Part shown: positions 16,434-24,591 of the stretch, in pieces
How positions within the stretch are numbered: position 1 is the first letter of the stretch
Layout: every line of letters starts with the position of its first letter
Assembly: GCF_030913365.1 (NCBI RefSeq)
Contig: NZ_CP133160.1
Location: 4,130,001-4,194,000 of the forward strand
From: Stenotrophomonas sp. 24(2023)
GTDB lineage: Bacteria; Pseudomonadota; Gammaproteobacteria; Xanthomonadales; Xanthomonadaceae
DNA length: 64,000 bases
Direction of reading: 5' to 3'
The notes under the pieces: model-generated
The model's input: only the letters and a program-made list of their open reading frames with translations
Told to the model about the DNA's origin: nothing
Database searches by the model: none
Made by a program: the position numbers and the translations under genes

Positions 16434-17015
16434 TCAGGCCGCCACCACCTTGGCGACGGCAGTGGTGGTGGTGCGGTGGGCCAGCGCCAGCAGCGGCAAC
16501 GCCCGTTGCACCGCCAGCCGCGCCCGCTGTACCAGGGCTTCGTCGTGCACCCGGCCATCGGCGAAATCGCGGTCGGTGGCGTAGATGCCCAGCGGCAAGG
16601 TGCGGGCCTGGAAGAAACTGAAGAGCGGCCGCAGCTGGTGGTCGATCACCAGCGCATGGCGCTCGCTGCCACCGGTGGCGGCCAGCAGGATGGGCGTATC
16701 GACCAGCGCATCCTGGTCGATGAAATCGAAGAAATGCTTGAACAGCCCGGTGTACGAACCGCGGTAGACCGGGGTGGCCACCACCAGCACATCGGCCTGT
16801 TCAACGGCGGCCAGCTCCCGCTCCACGGTGTCCGGCAGCTGCGAGCGCCAGAGGGCGCCGGCCAGGTGCGGGGCCAGCTGGCCCAGTTCGATCAGGTGCG
16901 GTTGGCACGGCACTTCCTCGCCGATCAGGTCCAGCAGGTGCTGGGCCAGGGTGGCTGCCCGGGAGGGGCGTTGCAGCCCGCCGGAGACAGCAACGATGCG
17001 CAGGGGACGTGTCAT
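16434..17015 (-). CDS. NAD(P)H-dependent FMN reductase (MsuE/SsuE-like)
   Basis: The start at 17015 (MTRPLRIVAVSGGLQRPSR) has CAGGAAAG upstream. The 193-residue flavodoxin-fold enzyme has the phosphate-binding loop GGLQRPSRAATL, the VVATPVYRGSYTGLFKHFFDFID segment and the LLAATGGSERH loop, all typical of the SsuE/MsuE family that supplies reduced FMN to monooxygenases. As first gene of the operon with mesX and mesD, it probably feeds reduced flavin to the MesX/MesD reaction. It is divergent from the MetR-like regulator. Confidence 0.85.
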   Translation of the reverse strand: MTRPLRIVAVSGGLQRPSRAATLAQHLLDLIGEEVPCQPHLIELGQLAPHLAGALWRSQLPDTVERELAAVEQADVLVVATPVYRGSYTGLFKHFFDFIDQDALVDTPILLAATGGSERHALVIDHQLRPLFSFFQARTLPLGIYATDRDFADGRVHDEALVQRARLAVQRALPLLALAHRTTTTAVAKVVAA

Positions 17016-17140
17016 GTGTTCGCTTTCCTGGGAAGGGGCGGTTCGGTGGGGGAACCGCTGGGGTGCACTCCCCTGCCCGGCCAGGTGGCCAGGGTGAGGA
17101 ACAACCAAAGGCATGTGCCGATGCTAGTCAGGCCTGTCCA

Positions 17141-17163
17141 TGACGTAAAATGGTTTTACTTCA
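17141..17163. promoter_or_regulatory. Inverted repeat between FMN reductase and MetR-like genes
   Basis: GTAAAA (17145-17150) and TTTTAC (17154-17159) are perfect arms around TGG, extended outward to TGA at 17141 and TCA at 17161. The site sits in the 174-base divergent region and is a good candidate operator for the LysR-type regulator encoded at 17190. Confidence 0.6.
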
Positions 17164-17171
17164 CATATCCA

Positions 17172-17184
17172 TGAGTGGGATTCA
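17172..17184. promoter_or_regulatory. MetR-box-like site
   Basis: TGAGTGGGATTCA differs at one position from the MetR consensus TGAA-N5-TTCA. It lies five bases before the ATG of the MetR-like gene, where binding would suit negative autoregulation. It is a short match in a suggestive position, so confidence is moderate. Confidence 0.4.
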
Positions 17185-17189
17185 TCGTC

Positions 17190-18119
17190 ATGCTTGAGCG
17201 CATCCACCTCAGCATCGTGCAGCAGGTCGAGCAGCAGGGGTCGCTGACGGCCGCGGCGGGCGTGTTGAACCTGACCCAGTCGGCGCTGAGCCACAGCATG
17301 AAGAAGCTGGAACAGCAGCTGGGCACCGATGTCTGGCTGCGCGAAGGCCGCAGCCTGCGCCTGACCCAGGCCGGCCAATACCTGCTGGCGGTGGCCAACC
17401 GGGTGCTGCCGCAGCTGGACCTGGCCGAGGAACGGCTGGGCCAGTTCGCGCAGGGCGAGCGTGGCGCGCTGCGCATCGGCATGGAGTGCCACCCCTGCTA
17501 CCAGTGGCTGCTGAAGATCGTCTCGCCCTACCTGGCCGCCTGGCCGGATGTGGATGTGGACGTGAAGCAGAAGTTCCAGTTCGGCGGCATCGGCGCCCTG
17601 TTCGGCTATGAGATCGACCTGCTGGTCACGCCCGATCCGCTGCTGAAGCCGGGGCTGACGTTCGTGCCGGTGTTCGATTACGAGCAGGTGCTGGTGGTGG
17701 CCAAGGACCACGCGCTGGCCAAGGTGGATTACGTGAAGCCGCGCCAGCTGACCCAGGAAGTGCTCATCAGCTACCCGGTGCCGTTCGAGCGGCTGGACAT
17801 CTACAACCAGTTCCTGCTGCCGGCCGGGGTGACGCCGCGCCGCCACAAGAGCATCGAAACCACCGACATCATGATGCAGATGGTGGCCAGTGGCCGGGGC
17901 GTGGCCGCCATGCCGCGCTGGCTGGTGGAGGAATACGCGGCCAAGATGGAGGTCGTGCCGGTGCGGCTGGGTGCCAAGGGCATTCCCAAGCAGATCTACC
18001 TGGGCGCGCGCGCCTCGGACACCGCCATCGACTACCTGCGCGCCTTCGTTGACCTGGCCCGCAAGGGCCCGCCGGCCGCCACTGCCACTGCCACTGCCAC
18101 TGCCACCGGCACAGACTGA
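17190..18119 (+). CDS. MetR-like LysR family transcriptional regulator
   Basis: The product, about 309 residues, has the LysR helix-turn-helix (GSLTAAAGVLNLTQSALSHSMKKLEQQLG) and an effector domain with the MetR hallmarks MECHPCYQWL and FGYEIDLLVTPD. MetR senses homocysteine and controls methionine genes. The ATG at 17190 is preferred over a GTG at 17175. The C-terminus ends in an (Ala-Thr)5 tail encoded by a hexanucleotide repeat, and its TGA overlaps the ATG of the MetF-like gene by one base. It is divergent from the mes operon and probably regulates both sides. Confidence 0.88.
   Translation: MLERIHLSIVQQVEQQGSLTAAAGVLNLTQSALSHSMKKLEQQLGTDVWLREGRSLRLTQAGQYLLAVANRVLPQLDLAEERLGQFAQGERGALRIGMECHPCYQWLLKIVSPYLAAWPDVDVDVKQKFQFGGIGALFGYEIDLLVTPDPLLKPGLTFVPVFDYEQVLVVAKDHALAKVDYVKPRQLTQEVLISYPVPFERLDIYNQFLLPAGVTPRRHKSIETTDIMMQMVASGRGVAAMPRWLVEEYAAKMEVVPVRLGAKGIPKQIYLGARASDTAIDYLRAFVDLARKGPPAATATATATATGTD
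18078..18107 (+). repeat. Hexanucleotide repeat GCCACT, five units (last one imperfect)
   Basis: Four exact GCCACT units followed by GCCACC encode an Ala-Thr tail at the C-terminus of the MetR-like regulator. Because the unit is six bases, copy-number change would alter tail length without shifting the frame. Confidence 0.8.
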
Positions 18120-18961
18120 TGGCCGCGCGCGATCTGGTCGACACCTGCACGCTGGAGGTGACGGCCAAGGACATCCCCGCGCTGGCGGCCGTGGCGGGCC
18201 GGATCCGTCCGGGCACGGCGATCTCCATTCCCTACCTGCCACGCGAGGATGACGACGCGCGGCTGGCAGCGGCGCGGGCCGTGCGCGAGCTGGGGTTCAC
18301 GCCGATGCCGCACCTGTCCGCACGGCGCATCGGCTCGCTGGCCGCACTGGACCGCTTCCTGCAGCGGGCGGTCGCCGACGCCGGGGTTGAGCGTTGTTTC
18401 GTGATTGCCGGTGATCCGCCGGTGCCCGCCGGCCCGTTTGCCGACAGTGCCGCGCTCATCGGAACGGGCCTGCTGGAACGTGCCGGCATCCGCATGGTGG
18501 GCGTGGGCGGGCACCCCGAAGGCCATCCGGCGATGACGGTAGCCCAGGGCTGGCAGGTGCTGGGCGACAAGTGCCGGGACATCCAGCAGCGCGGCATGGC
18601 GCCGCTGATCATCACCCAGTTCGCTTTCGATGCCGGCGTGGTGCTGGCCTGGTTGGACACGCTGCGCGCACAGGGCATCGGCCACCCGGTGCGGATCGGC
18701 GTACCGGGACCGGCCAGCATCCCCCTGCTCGCGCGCTATGCGGCGATGTGCGGGGTGAGTGCCAGCGCATCGGTGCTGTCCCGGTACGGTATTTCGATCG
18801 GCCGGCTGCTCGGCACCGCCGGGCCGGATGTGTTCGTCGATCGCCTGGCTGCCGGGCTGGCCGGGACTTCGGCGCCGGTCGGCCTGCATCTGTTCCCGTT
18901 CGGGGGCATCGCGCGGTCGCTGGACTGGATGGAGCGGTACCGCCTGCGCGACGGGCAGTAA
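18119..18961 (+). CDS. Methylenetetrahydrofolate reductase family protein (MetF-like)
   Basis: This 280-residue protein has the TIM-barrel features of MetF-type flavoenzymes: a CTLEVTAKD strand with a conserved Glu, PHLSARR, an FVIAGDPPVP strand, VGGHPEGHP, and LIITQFAFDAG. MetF reduces methylene-THF to methyl-THF with NAD(P)H and FAD. It is translationally coupled to the MetR-like gene (TGATG). Its place beside a folate-independent methionine synthase is odd, so it may act in another one-carbon reaction such as methyl-THF oxidation. It is probably an accessory paralogue of a housekeeping MetF; that gene is not in the window. Confidence 0.8.
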   Translation: MAARDLVDTCTLEVTAKDIPALAAVAGRIRPGTAISIPYLPREDDDARLAAARAVRELGFTPMPHLSARRIGSLAALDRFLQRAVADAGVERCFVIAGDPPVPAGPFADSAALIGTGLLERAGIRMVGVGGHPEGHPAMTVAQGWQVLGDKCRDIQQRGMAPLIITQFAFDAGVVLAWLDTLRAQGIGHPVRIGVPGPASIPLLARYAAMCGVSASASVLSRYGISIGRLLGTAGPDVFVDRLAAGLAGTSAPVGLHLFPFGGIARSLDWMERYRLRDGQ

Positions 18962-19115
18962 TGTCCGCAGGAATGCCCGGCCTTCCGCCCCTACTCCGCA
19001 AACCCGGCCGTCCAGGACTTCGCTAGTCTGCACGTGTCGCGCGCCGTCGGCCGCGTGCACCGCTGTTCCGGGCGGTGCCTTCCGGTGACCGCTGTACTTT
19101 CATGAGGATCAGGCA

Positions 19116-19922
19116 ATGCGAAGGCTGGATCGGGGCCGTATCGGGCGGTGTGTCACCTGGGTGGCCGCTGCTGGGGTTCTGCCGTTCTGCGCGGCCGCCT
19201 TGCCGCTGGACATCATGCAGGTACCGGGCGGCAACTTCCCGCAGATTGCCGAAAACTACCTGCTGCAGGATTTCGATGCGCAGGATCGGCCGGAAGAAGT
19301 GCAGATCACCAACATCCTGCAGAACCGCTACTTCTATTCGAACTGCTTCGAACCGGCCAGCTGCCATCGCGGCGCGCCGGAAGGCGCGGTGGTGTTCCGG
19401 GTGCCGTCCGGGTTTGCCAGCACCCCCAACAGCCACTACCCCCGGGTGGAGCTGAGGGCCAAGCGCAACTTCATGCTGGGCAGCACGTTCGACATCACCC
19501 AGTCGGGCGACGCCTACATCGTGCAGAACCCGCAGACACGCTCGATCATCATTGCCCAGATCCATGGCGACAAGGCCGGGGGCTCGGAACTGCTGAAGCT
19601 GCGCTGGGACGATGGGGCCATCGTGGCCGGAACGAAGGAACACTACGGTGATCCGGAAAACAGGACGCCCCTGCTGACCGGCGTCGCGCTTGGCCAGAAG
19701 ATCAGCTACACGATCGAGGCCCAGGGCATGGGCACCGGCATGCATCTGCGGATCACCGTTGCTGCCGAGGGCCGCACCTCGACCCAGCACTTCGACTTCC
19801 CGGCGTCGGGATGGAGCGATGTGGCGTTGTACTTCAAGGCCGGCAACTACAACCAGAGTTCAAGCCCGGACGGCGGCACGGCCATCGTGGCGTACAGCGC
19901 GCTGGACATTCGTTACCGGTGA
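19116..19922 (+). CDS. Alginate lyase, polysaccharide lyase family 7
   Basis: This 268-residue secreted enzyme has a signal peptide (VTWVAAAGVLPFCAAALP) and the three PL7 signature regions: RVEL with Arg110, QIH with Gln148 and His150, and YFKAGNYNQ near the C-terminus with the catalytic Tyr. PL7 enzymes cleave alginate by beta-elimination in a jelly-roll fold. QIH rather than QVH often goes with polyguluronate or mixed preference, though this is not decisive. The gene stands alone, with no alginate transporter near it. The domain fills the protein; there is no extra binding module. Confidence 0.9.
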   Translation: MRRLDRGRIGRCVTWVAAAGVLPFCAAALPLDIMQVPGGNFPQIAENYLLQDFDAQDRPEEVQITNILQNRYFYSNCFEPASCHRGAPEGAVVFRVPSGFASTPNSHYPRVELRAKRNFMLGSTFDITQSGDAYIVQNPQTRSIIIAQIHGDKAGGSELLKLRWDDGAIVAGTKEHYGDPENRTPLLTGVALGQKISYTIEAQGMGTGMHLRITVAAEGRTSTQHFDFPASGWSDVALYFKAGNYNQSSSPDGGTAIVAYSALDIRYR

Positions 19923-19994
19923 GGCTGTGCGCCTGTATCACGCGGGCAATCGGCAGCCATACGGCAGCTGAATCCCGGCGGCTTCTGGGGCTGC

Positions 19995-20019
19995 AACAAT
20001 ACAGTTAAGCTGTATTGTT
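19995..20019. promoter_or_regulatory. Inverted repeat upstream of SnoaL/MarR operon
   Basis: AACAATACAG (19995-20004) and CTGTATTGTT (20010-20019) are perfect ten-base arms around TTAAG, 42 bases before the first gene of a two-gene operon that ends in a MarR regulator. It is the likely operator of that regulator. Confidence 0.65.
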
Positions 20020-20061
20020 TGCGGGCCCGGGCACTCTCGTCCGGCAGTCAACGGAGCTGCC

Positions 20062-20481
20062 ATGAACACCGCATCGCCATCGCCAAAGCAGGTCGTGCAA
20101 CGCTTCAATCATGAGGTGATCGAGCAGGGACGTCTCGATTCGTTCCAGGCGCTGATGGCGCCTGACTTCATCAACTGGTCGGCCCCTCCCGGCGCGCCGC
20201 GTGATGGTTCGGGCATGTGGATCACGTTCGAGGATTACCTGCGGCCCGCCCTGAGCGGCCTGCAGGTCGAGATCCACGAGCAGATCTGCGAGGGCGAGAA
20301 GGTCACCACGCGCAAGACGATCCACGGGCGGCACACCGGTGCGCTGATGGGCGTGCCGGCCACCGGGCGTGAGGTGCATATCGATGTCATCGACATCGTG
20401 ACCGTCCGCGACGGGCGCTATGCCGAGCACTGGGGCATGAACACCCTGTCCGAGGTACTGGCGCAGTTGAGGTCGGCATGA
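20062..20481 (+). CDS. SnoaL-like ester cyclase family protein
   Basis: This 139-residue protein has the SnoaL/NTF2-like pattern of ester cyclases: VVQRFNHEVIEQGRLDSFQALMAPDFINW, a middle segment ending in HEQICEGEKVTTRKTIHGRHTG, and a final DIVTVRDGRYAEHWGMN strand. The fold binds hydrophobic small molecules; some members act in polyketide or quinone metabolism. There is no signal peptide. Its stop overlaps the MarR gene start (ATGA), so it is probably a stress- or aromatic-responsive protein controlled by that regulator. Confidence 0.8.
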   Translation: MNTASPSPKQVVQRFNHEVIEQGRLDSFQALMAPDFINWSAPPGAPRDGSGMWITFEDYLRPALSGLQVEIHEQICEGEKVTTRKTIHGRHTGALMGVPATGREVHIDVIDIVTVRDGRYAEHWGMNTLSEVLAQLRSA

Positions 20482-20930
20482 GCGGGCCGCCGCGCCGCCC
20501 GCCTGCCGGCGACAGCCCGGAGGTCCTGGCCGAGACGCTGCGTTCAACCATCGGGCGCTTCGTGCGCACGGTGCGCAGCCAGAGTGGCTCCCCGCGTGAT
20601 GCACAGGCCGATGCGCTGGCCGATCTTGCCCATGCGGGTTCATTGAGCATCGCGGCCCTGGCCGAAAACCGCGGCGTCACCCATCAGTCCATGCGCCTGG
20701 TGCTGGCTCGGCTGGAACAGGAGCAGCTGATCGAGCGCAAGCCGGACCCTGCCGACGGCCGAAGCGTGCTGATGACCTTGACCGATGCCGGCTGGCACGC
20801 CGCCCGGCAGGACCGCCAGATCCGCTCACGCTGGCTGGCACAGGCCATTGAATCGCGGTTGTCGGCCAAGGAGCAGGCCGACCTTGAGCGGGCCCTTCCG
20901 CTGCTGCTGCGGCTGATCGACGCCGAATGA
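20478..20930 (+). CDS. MarR family transcriptional regulator
   Basis: This 150-residue regulator has the MarR winged helix: GSLSIAALAENRGVTHQSMRLVLARLEQ followed by the wing PDPADGRSVLMTLTDAG. MarR dimers bind palindromes and release them on ligand binding. It is translationally coupled to the SnoaL-like gene, and a ten-base-arm palindrome lies upstream of the pair, so autoregulation of this small operon is likely. Confidence 0.9.
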   Translation: MSGPPRRPPAGDSPEVLAETLRSTIGRFVRTVRSQSGSPRDAQADALADLAHAGSLSIAALAENRGVTHQSMRLVLARLEQEQLIERKPDPADGRSVLMTLTDAGWHAARQDRQIRSRWLAQAIESRLSAKEQADLERALPLLLRLIDAE

Positions 20931-20959
20931 AACGGTAGGGCAAATGGCCTGCAGCGGCG

Positions 20960-21679
20960 CTACTGCCCGGCGCCCTGCTCTTCCAGTGACGCCTGCAGCA
21001 GGCCGATATAGGTATCGAGCCGGATGCGGATTGCCACCAGCAGCAGGCCAGCGCCGTACATCATGAAGATGGCCAGCAGCAACACGCCGGTTACCAGGTT
21101 CACGTCGAACGCGCCGGCCCAGTCGCCCCATTCCCACCCACGGAACTGCAGGTAGAGGGCGATCAGCAACGGGAACGGCCCCAGCTTGTCCATGCCGCCG
21201 TACATCAGCCCCATCCGTTCGCCCATGCGTTGCCGCAGCGTGGTGGCAAAGCGCAACCGCTGCTCCCGTTGTTGGCGGGGGAAGCTGCGCAGCTGGTTGA
21301 TTACCTGCAGCCAGCAGGCAAAGTCGCCATCCATCTCGGCGGCGTGGTTCAGGCGCGGCGTGGCGTATTGCCGCCACTCGCGGCGGAGCATCAGGACATA
21401 GGCGAGCAGCATGCCGCCGATCTCCACTGCCAGGCAGACGATGGCGATGACAAGCGCCCAGGCCGACGGAATCACCTTCTGCCCGAACAGGCCGACCAGG
21501 ATGCCAAGGATGGCCGCGGCAATGGCGTAACGGAATGCCGCCTGTTCAAGGCGAGAGGCCTTAGGGTAGATGCTCTGGTCAACGTAGGCCTGCACCTGCT
21601 GATACAGCCACGAGAAGCTCAGCGCCTGCGCCTCTGGCAGGCCACCGGTCCGTTCTGTTGCGACAACATCCCTGTCCAC
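20960..21679 (-). CDS. Integral membrane protein, unknown function
   Basis: This 239-residue protein shows two hydrophobic segments at about 50-68 and 74-96, a cytoplasmic-type basic stretch (FPRQQREQRLRFATTLRQRMGERMG), and two more at about 168-185 and 196-220. That gives a likely four-helix inner-membrane protein. I recognise no family and no catalytic motif. It stands alone between the MarR gene (convergent) and the beta-lactamase-like gene. Confidence 0.7.
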   Translation of the reverse strand: MDRDVVATERTGGLPEAQALSFSWLYQQVQAYVDQSIYPKASRLEQAAFRYAIAAAILGILVGLFGQKVIPSAWALVIAIVCLAVEIGGMLLAYVLMLRREWRQYATPRLNHAAEMDGDFACWLQVINQLRSFPRQQREQRLRFATTLRQRMGERMGLMYGGMDKLGPFPLLIALYLQFRGWEWGDWAGAFDVNLVTGVLLLAIFMMYGAGLLLVAIRIRLDTYIGLLQASLEEQGAGQ

Positions 21680-21790
21680 TGTCTTTCCTCCCCTGGAATG
21701 GCGCAGCTGGCCACCGTGCTGCGCAGACTAGCGCTGCGCCAGCGTGCCTCGCAACACGCGGTGCCGCCCGTCTACCCTGTCATCCGGGCC

Positions 21791-23254
21791 TCAATCGAGT
21801 GCAAACGCCACCACCTTGCCGTCCTCGTCCACGCGCACGGTATACGGCATCAACACGCCGGGGCCGAATTCGGCGACGTAGTCGTGCAGCGTCCCGCGTT
21901 CGCCCTGCCGGTCACCCTTGAACACCATGCGGGTGGGGGCGCCGTAGCCGCGCAGGCTGCGGCTCAGGCCGGCGCCCAGCCCGGCCGCGAGGCGCTGCCC
22001 GAGGCTGGCACTGAACGCCCCATAGCCTGCGCCGGCCTGCAGTTGCTGGAACGACGCCCGTGCATTGGCGGTGACATCGGCGCGCTCACCGGCCACCGGT
22101 TGCTCCCAGGCCGCCACCTGCTGCGGCTGCAGCGCCGCGAATACCGCGTTGGTGAGGGTGATGCCCGGTTCGGGCGATTTGTCGCCCAGGTTGGTGAAGG
22201 CGATGATGCGCAGCTTCTGCGCCGGGAAGTACTCATCTGCAGTGGTGAAGCCCTGCGAACCGCCGGTATGGCCGATGCGGGGCTGGCCGTAGACGGTGTT
22301 GACGAACAGCCCCAGCCCGTAATCGGCGGGCTTGCCATCGGCGATGCTGACCGACGTGGTCATGTCGGCATAGCCCGCGCTGGACACGATCGTGCCGCCA
22401 CTCAGGCCGGCATCCCAGCGGGCCAGGTCATCCAGCGTGCTGACCAGGAAGCCGGCCGGGCCACTCCAGTCCGGGTGGAAGTACGGGGAGCGCTTCAGTG
22501 CGCCGGCTTCATGCCGGTAGCCGACGGCCATGCCGGACAGGCGGTTCTTGTCGGCCAGGGTGAAGGTATGGCGCATGCCCAACGGGTCCAGCAGGTGCTG
22601 CTGTACGTACGCACGGTAGGACTGCCCGGAGACGGTTTCGATCACCTTGCCCAGCAGCAGGTAACCGGTGTTGGAGTACGACCAGCGCGAGCCGGGCGCG
22701 AAATCGAGCGGCCTGTCGGCGATGCGCGCAATGATCTCTGCATAGCTGGCCGGCTGCGTGATGCGCTGGTCGACCTCCTGCTCGGGGCCGTCGAAGTACT
22801 CGTGCAGGCCGCTGGTGTGGGACAACAGCTGCCGCAAGGTCACCGCGCCAGCGTGCGGGGCATCGGGCACGTAGGTGGCCAGGGTGTCATCCAGCTTCAG
22901 CTTGCCCGCTTCCTGCAGCTGCACGATCGCGGCGGCCGTGAACTGCTTGGTGATCGAGCCGATCTCGAACGGCGTATCGGTGCGCACCGGCAGCCTGCGC
23001 TCGCGATCGCGCAGGCCATACGCGCGTGCATACACCTGCTGGCCATCCTGGATGACGGCCAGCGCAGCGCCGGGAACCGCGAAACGCTGCATGACCTGCT
23101 GCACCTGGGCATCGATGCGCTGTGCGGTCGCAGCGTCCAGCGGTGCCACCGGCGCCGTGGCCAGGGCGCCCGGGGCGGCCCCGGCGGCGCTGCCACACGC
23201 GATGAGTGCCAACAGAAGGCCGCGTGCCGCCAGACGAACGTGCCGGGGATTCAT
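21791..23254 (-). CDS. Beta-lactamase-fold serine hydrolase (class C-like/AmpH-like)
   Basis: This 487-residue exported protein has a signal peptide and the penicillin-recognition fold. Visible motifs are S-x-x-K as SITK (Ser100, Lys103), Y-x-N as YSN (Tyr193, Asn195), and HTGG in place of KTG. The C-terminal 100 residues form an extra domain seen in many such esterases/peptidases. HTGG suggests an esterase or D-aminopeptidase rather than a true cephalosporinase. It is divergent from an ArsR-like regulator gene 43 bases away with a palindrome between them. Confidence 0.88.
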   Translation of the reverse strand: MNPRHVRLAARGLLLALIACGSAAGAAPGALATAPVAPLDAATAQRIDAQVQQVMQRFAVPGAALAVIQDGQQVYARAYGLRDRERRLPVRTDTPFEIGSITKQFTAAAIVQLQEAGKLKLDDTLATYVPDAPHAGAVTLRQLLSHTSGLHEYFDGPEQEVDQRITQPASYAEIIARIADRPLDFAPGSRWSYSNTGYLLLGKVIETVSGQSYRAYVQQHLLDPLGMRHTFTLADKNRLSGMAVGYRHEAGALKRSPYFHPDWSGPAGFLVSTLDDLARWDAGLSGGTIVSSAGYADMTTSVSIADGKPADYGLGLFVNTVYGQPRIGHTGGSQGFTTADEYFPAQKLRIIAFTNLGDKSPEPGITLTNAVFAALQPQQVAAWEQPVAGERADVTANARASFQQLQAGAGYGAFSASLGQRLAAGLGAGLSRSLRGYGAPTRMVFKGDRQGERGTLHDYVAEFGPGVLMPYTVRVDEDGKVVAFALD

Positions 23255-23271
23255 GTCGATCTGCCCTATTA

Positions 23272-23295
23272 TTCAAATTTGATCTATATTTTGAA
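23272..23295. promoter_or_regulatory. AT-rich inverted repeat in divergent promoter
   Basis: TTCAAA (23272-23277) and TTTGAA (23290-23295) are inverted copies in an AT-rich island in the 43-base gap between the serine hydrolase and the ArsR-like regulator. The right arm ends two bases before the regulator start codon, so binding would block its own expression. Confidence 0.5.
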
Positions 23296-23297
23296 AT

Positions 23298-23882
23298 ATG
23301 AGCAAGGCCCCCGCAAGCCCCCCTGTCGCCGCCCTGGCGCTGACGCCCGCACAGCTTGGCGTGCTGGCCTCATCCACGCGGCTGGCGATCATCCAGCGCC
23401 TGGACGTGGACGGTCAGGCCAGCGCACGCGAACTGGCCGAGCGGCTTGGCCGCCCGGTTACGGCGCTGTACCACCACATGGTGCAGCTGGAAAACGCCGG
23501 GCTGATCGCCGTGGTCGGGCAGCGCGCCACCGGGCGCCGGCCGGAGGCGGTCTACGCCGTGGTGTCACGGCAGCTGTCATCGGCCGACGCGATGCGCACC
23601 GCCAGCGGGCGCAGGAACCTGGCCAAGGTGGCGGCCAGTGCGGTGGGGGCCAGCCTGCGGGCGTTTGCCGCCATGGTGACCAGCGCGGCGGCGCGTTTCG
23701 AGGGCCCACAGCGCAACTGCACGGTACGCCACCTGGCCTTCCGCGCGGACGCGGCGCGGCTGGCGCGCCTCAATGCGTTGATCGATGCGCTCGAGCAGGC
23801 GGGCCTGGAAGCCGGCGACGCGGGTGACAGCATGTTGATGACGGTGGTGCTCACCCAGGTGCCGGCCCGGCGCGGGGAATGA
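23298..23882 (+). CDS. ArsR-like winged-helix regulator
   Basis: This 194-residue regulator has an ArsR-type HTH (LASSTRLAIIQRLDVDGQASARELAERLGRPVTALYHHMVQLENAGLI) and the wing VVGQRATGRRPEAVYAVV. The remaining 110 residues form a C-terminal domain without metal-binding Cys pairs, so a ligand other than metal is likely. It is divergent from the serine hydrolase gene, its probable target. Confidence 0.85.
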   Translation: MSKAPASPPVAALALTPAQLGVLASSTRLAIIQRLDVDGQASARELAERLGRPVTALYHHMVQLENAGLIAVVGQRATGRRPEAVYAVVSRQLSSADAMRTASGRRNLAKVAASAVGASLRAFAAMVTSAAARFEGPQRNCTVRHLAFRADAARLARLNALIDALEQAGLEAGDAGDSMLMTVVLTQVPARRGE

Positions 23883-23898
23883 ACGCCGGGTGCCCGCT

Positions 23899-24591
23899 TC
23901 AGCGGCGGGCGGCGTCCGCTTCCGGCGCCAGGGTCTGCACCACCCTGCCCTGCGCATCCAGGAATTCGATGGCCCCGTAGCCCTCCGGCGTGACCGTCAG
24001 CCGCAGGCGCGCCCGGTCCTGGGCGTCATTGAGGGCAATGGCCGGTGTGCCATTGCTGCCGACGATCAGGGTGATCCGCGTGGGTGTCTGCACGCCGGGC
24101 ACCAGCCGGTTGTCCAGTTTTGGCTCGCGCACCAGCGGCGGGGCCTGGTTGATGGAGAACCGCACCTCGCCATCGGGTGATACGCGCCAGCCGATGGCAT
24201 CCATGGCCGGGTGGTCCAGCGCCAGTACCGCCATGCCACCGTTCACATCGGCAGTGCCGAAGCCGCCGCGTTCGCTGCCCTTGTCGTCGTACAGCACCAT
24301 GCCCGCGACGTTGAACGCGCGTTTGTACTGGATCCCATCGATGATCGGCGCGGGTGTCTGCCCGGACAGGGTCATGCGGATCACGCCGTTGTCATCGACG
24401 ATATCCAGCCGCCGGGCGGTGATGCGTTCCCTGTCCGGGGTGTCCACGCGTGTCTGTGGTGCGCGGTTGACGATCAGCGGTTGCAGCTGCTCCACGGAGG
24501 GACGCCGTGGGGCGGCGGGCTCGGCGGCCCATACGGTCGTGGTCAGTACGGCGGCCAGGGCCATCAACACGCGTCCGGTGGTTCGCATCAT
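23899..24591 (-). CDS. Exported hypothetical protein
   Basis: The start is the ATG at 24591 (or 24588, MRTTGRVLMALAAVLTTTVWA), giving a Sec signal peptide with cleavage after VWA. The mature part, about 200 residues, is strand-rich with repeats of the type DDNGVIRMTLSG, DDKGSERGGFGT and DAQDRARLRLTV; such D-x-x-G turns suggest a beta-sheet periplasmic protein. I recognise no named family. It overlaps the stop of the upstream FMN reductase gene (ATGATG), so the two are translationally coupled. Confidence 0.7.
   Translation of the reverse strand: MMRTTGRVLMALAAVLTTTVWAAEPAAPRRPSVEQLQPLIVNRAPQTRVDTPDRERITARRLDIVDDNGVIRMTLSGQTPAPIIDGIQYKRAFNVAGMVLYDDKGSERGGFGTADVNGGMAVLALDHPAMDAIGWRVSPDGEVRFSINQAPPLVREPKLDNRLVPGVQTPTRITLIVGSNGTPAIALNDAQDRARLRLTVTPEGYGAIEFLDAQGRVVQTLAPEADAARR

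Noticed and set aside
21230..23827. Long plus-strand frame (about 865 codons)
   Set aside because: It is the shadow of the membrane protein and serine hydrolase genes on the minus strand and of the ArsR-like gene in another frame; no domain is visible.
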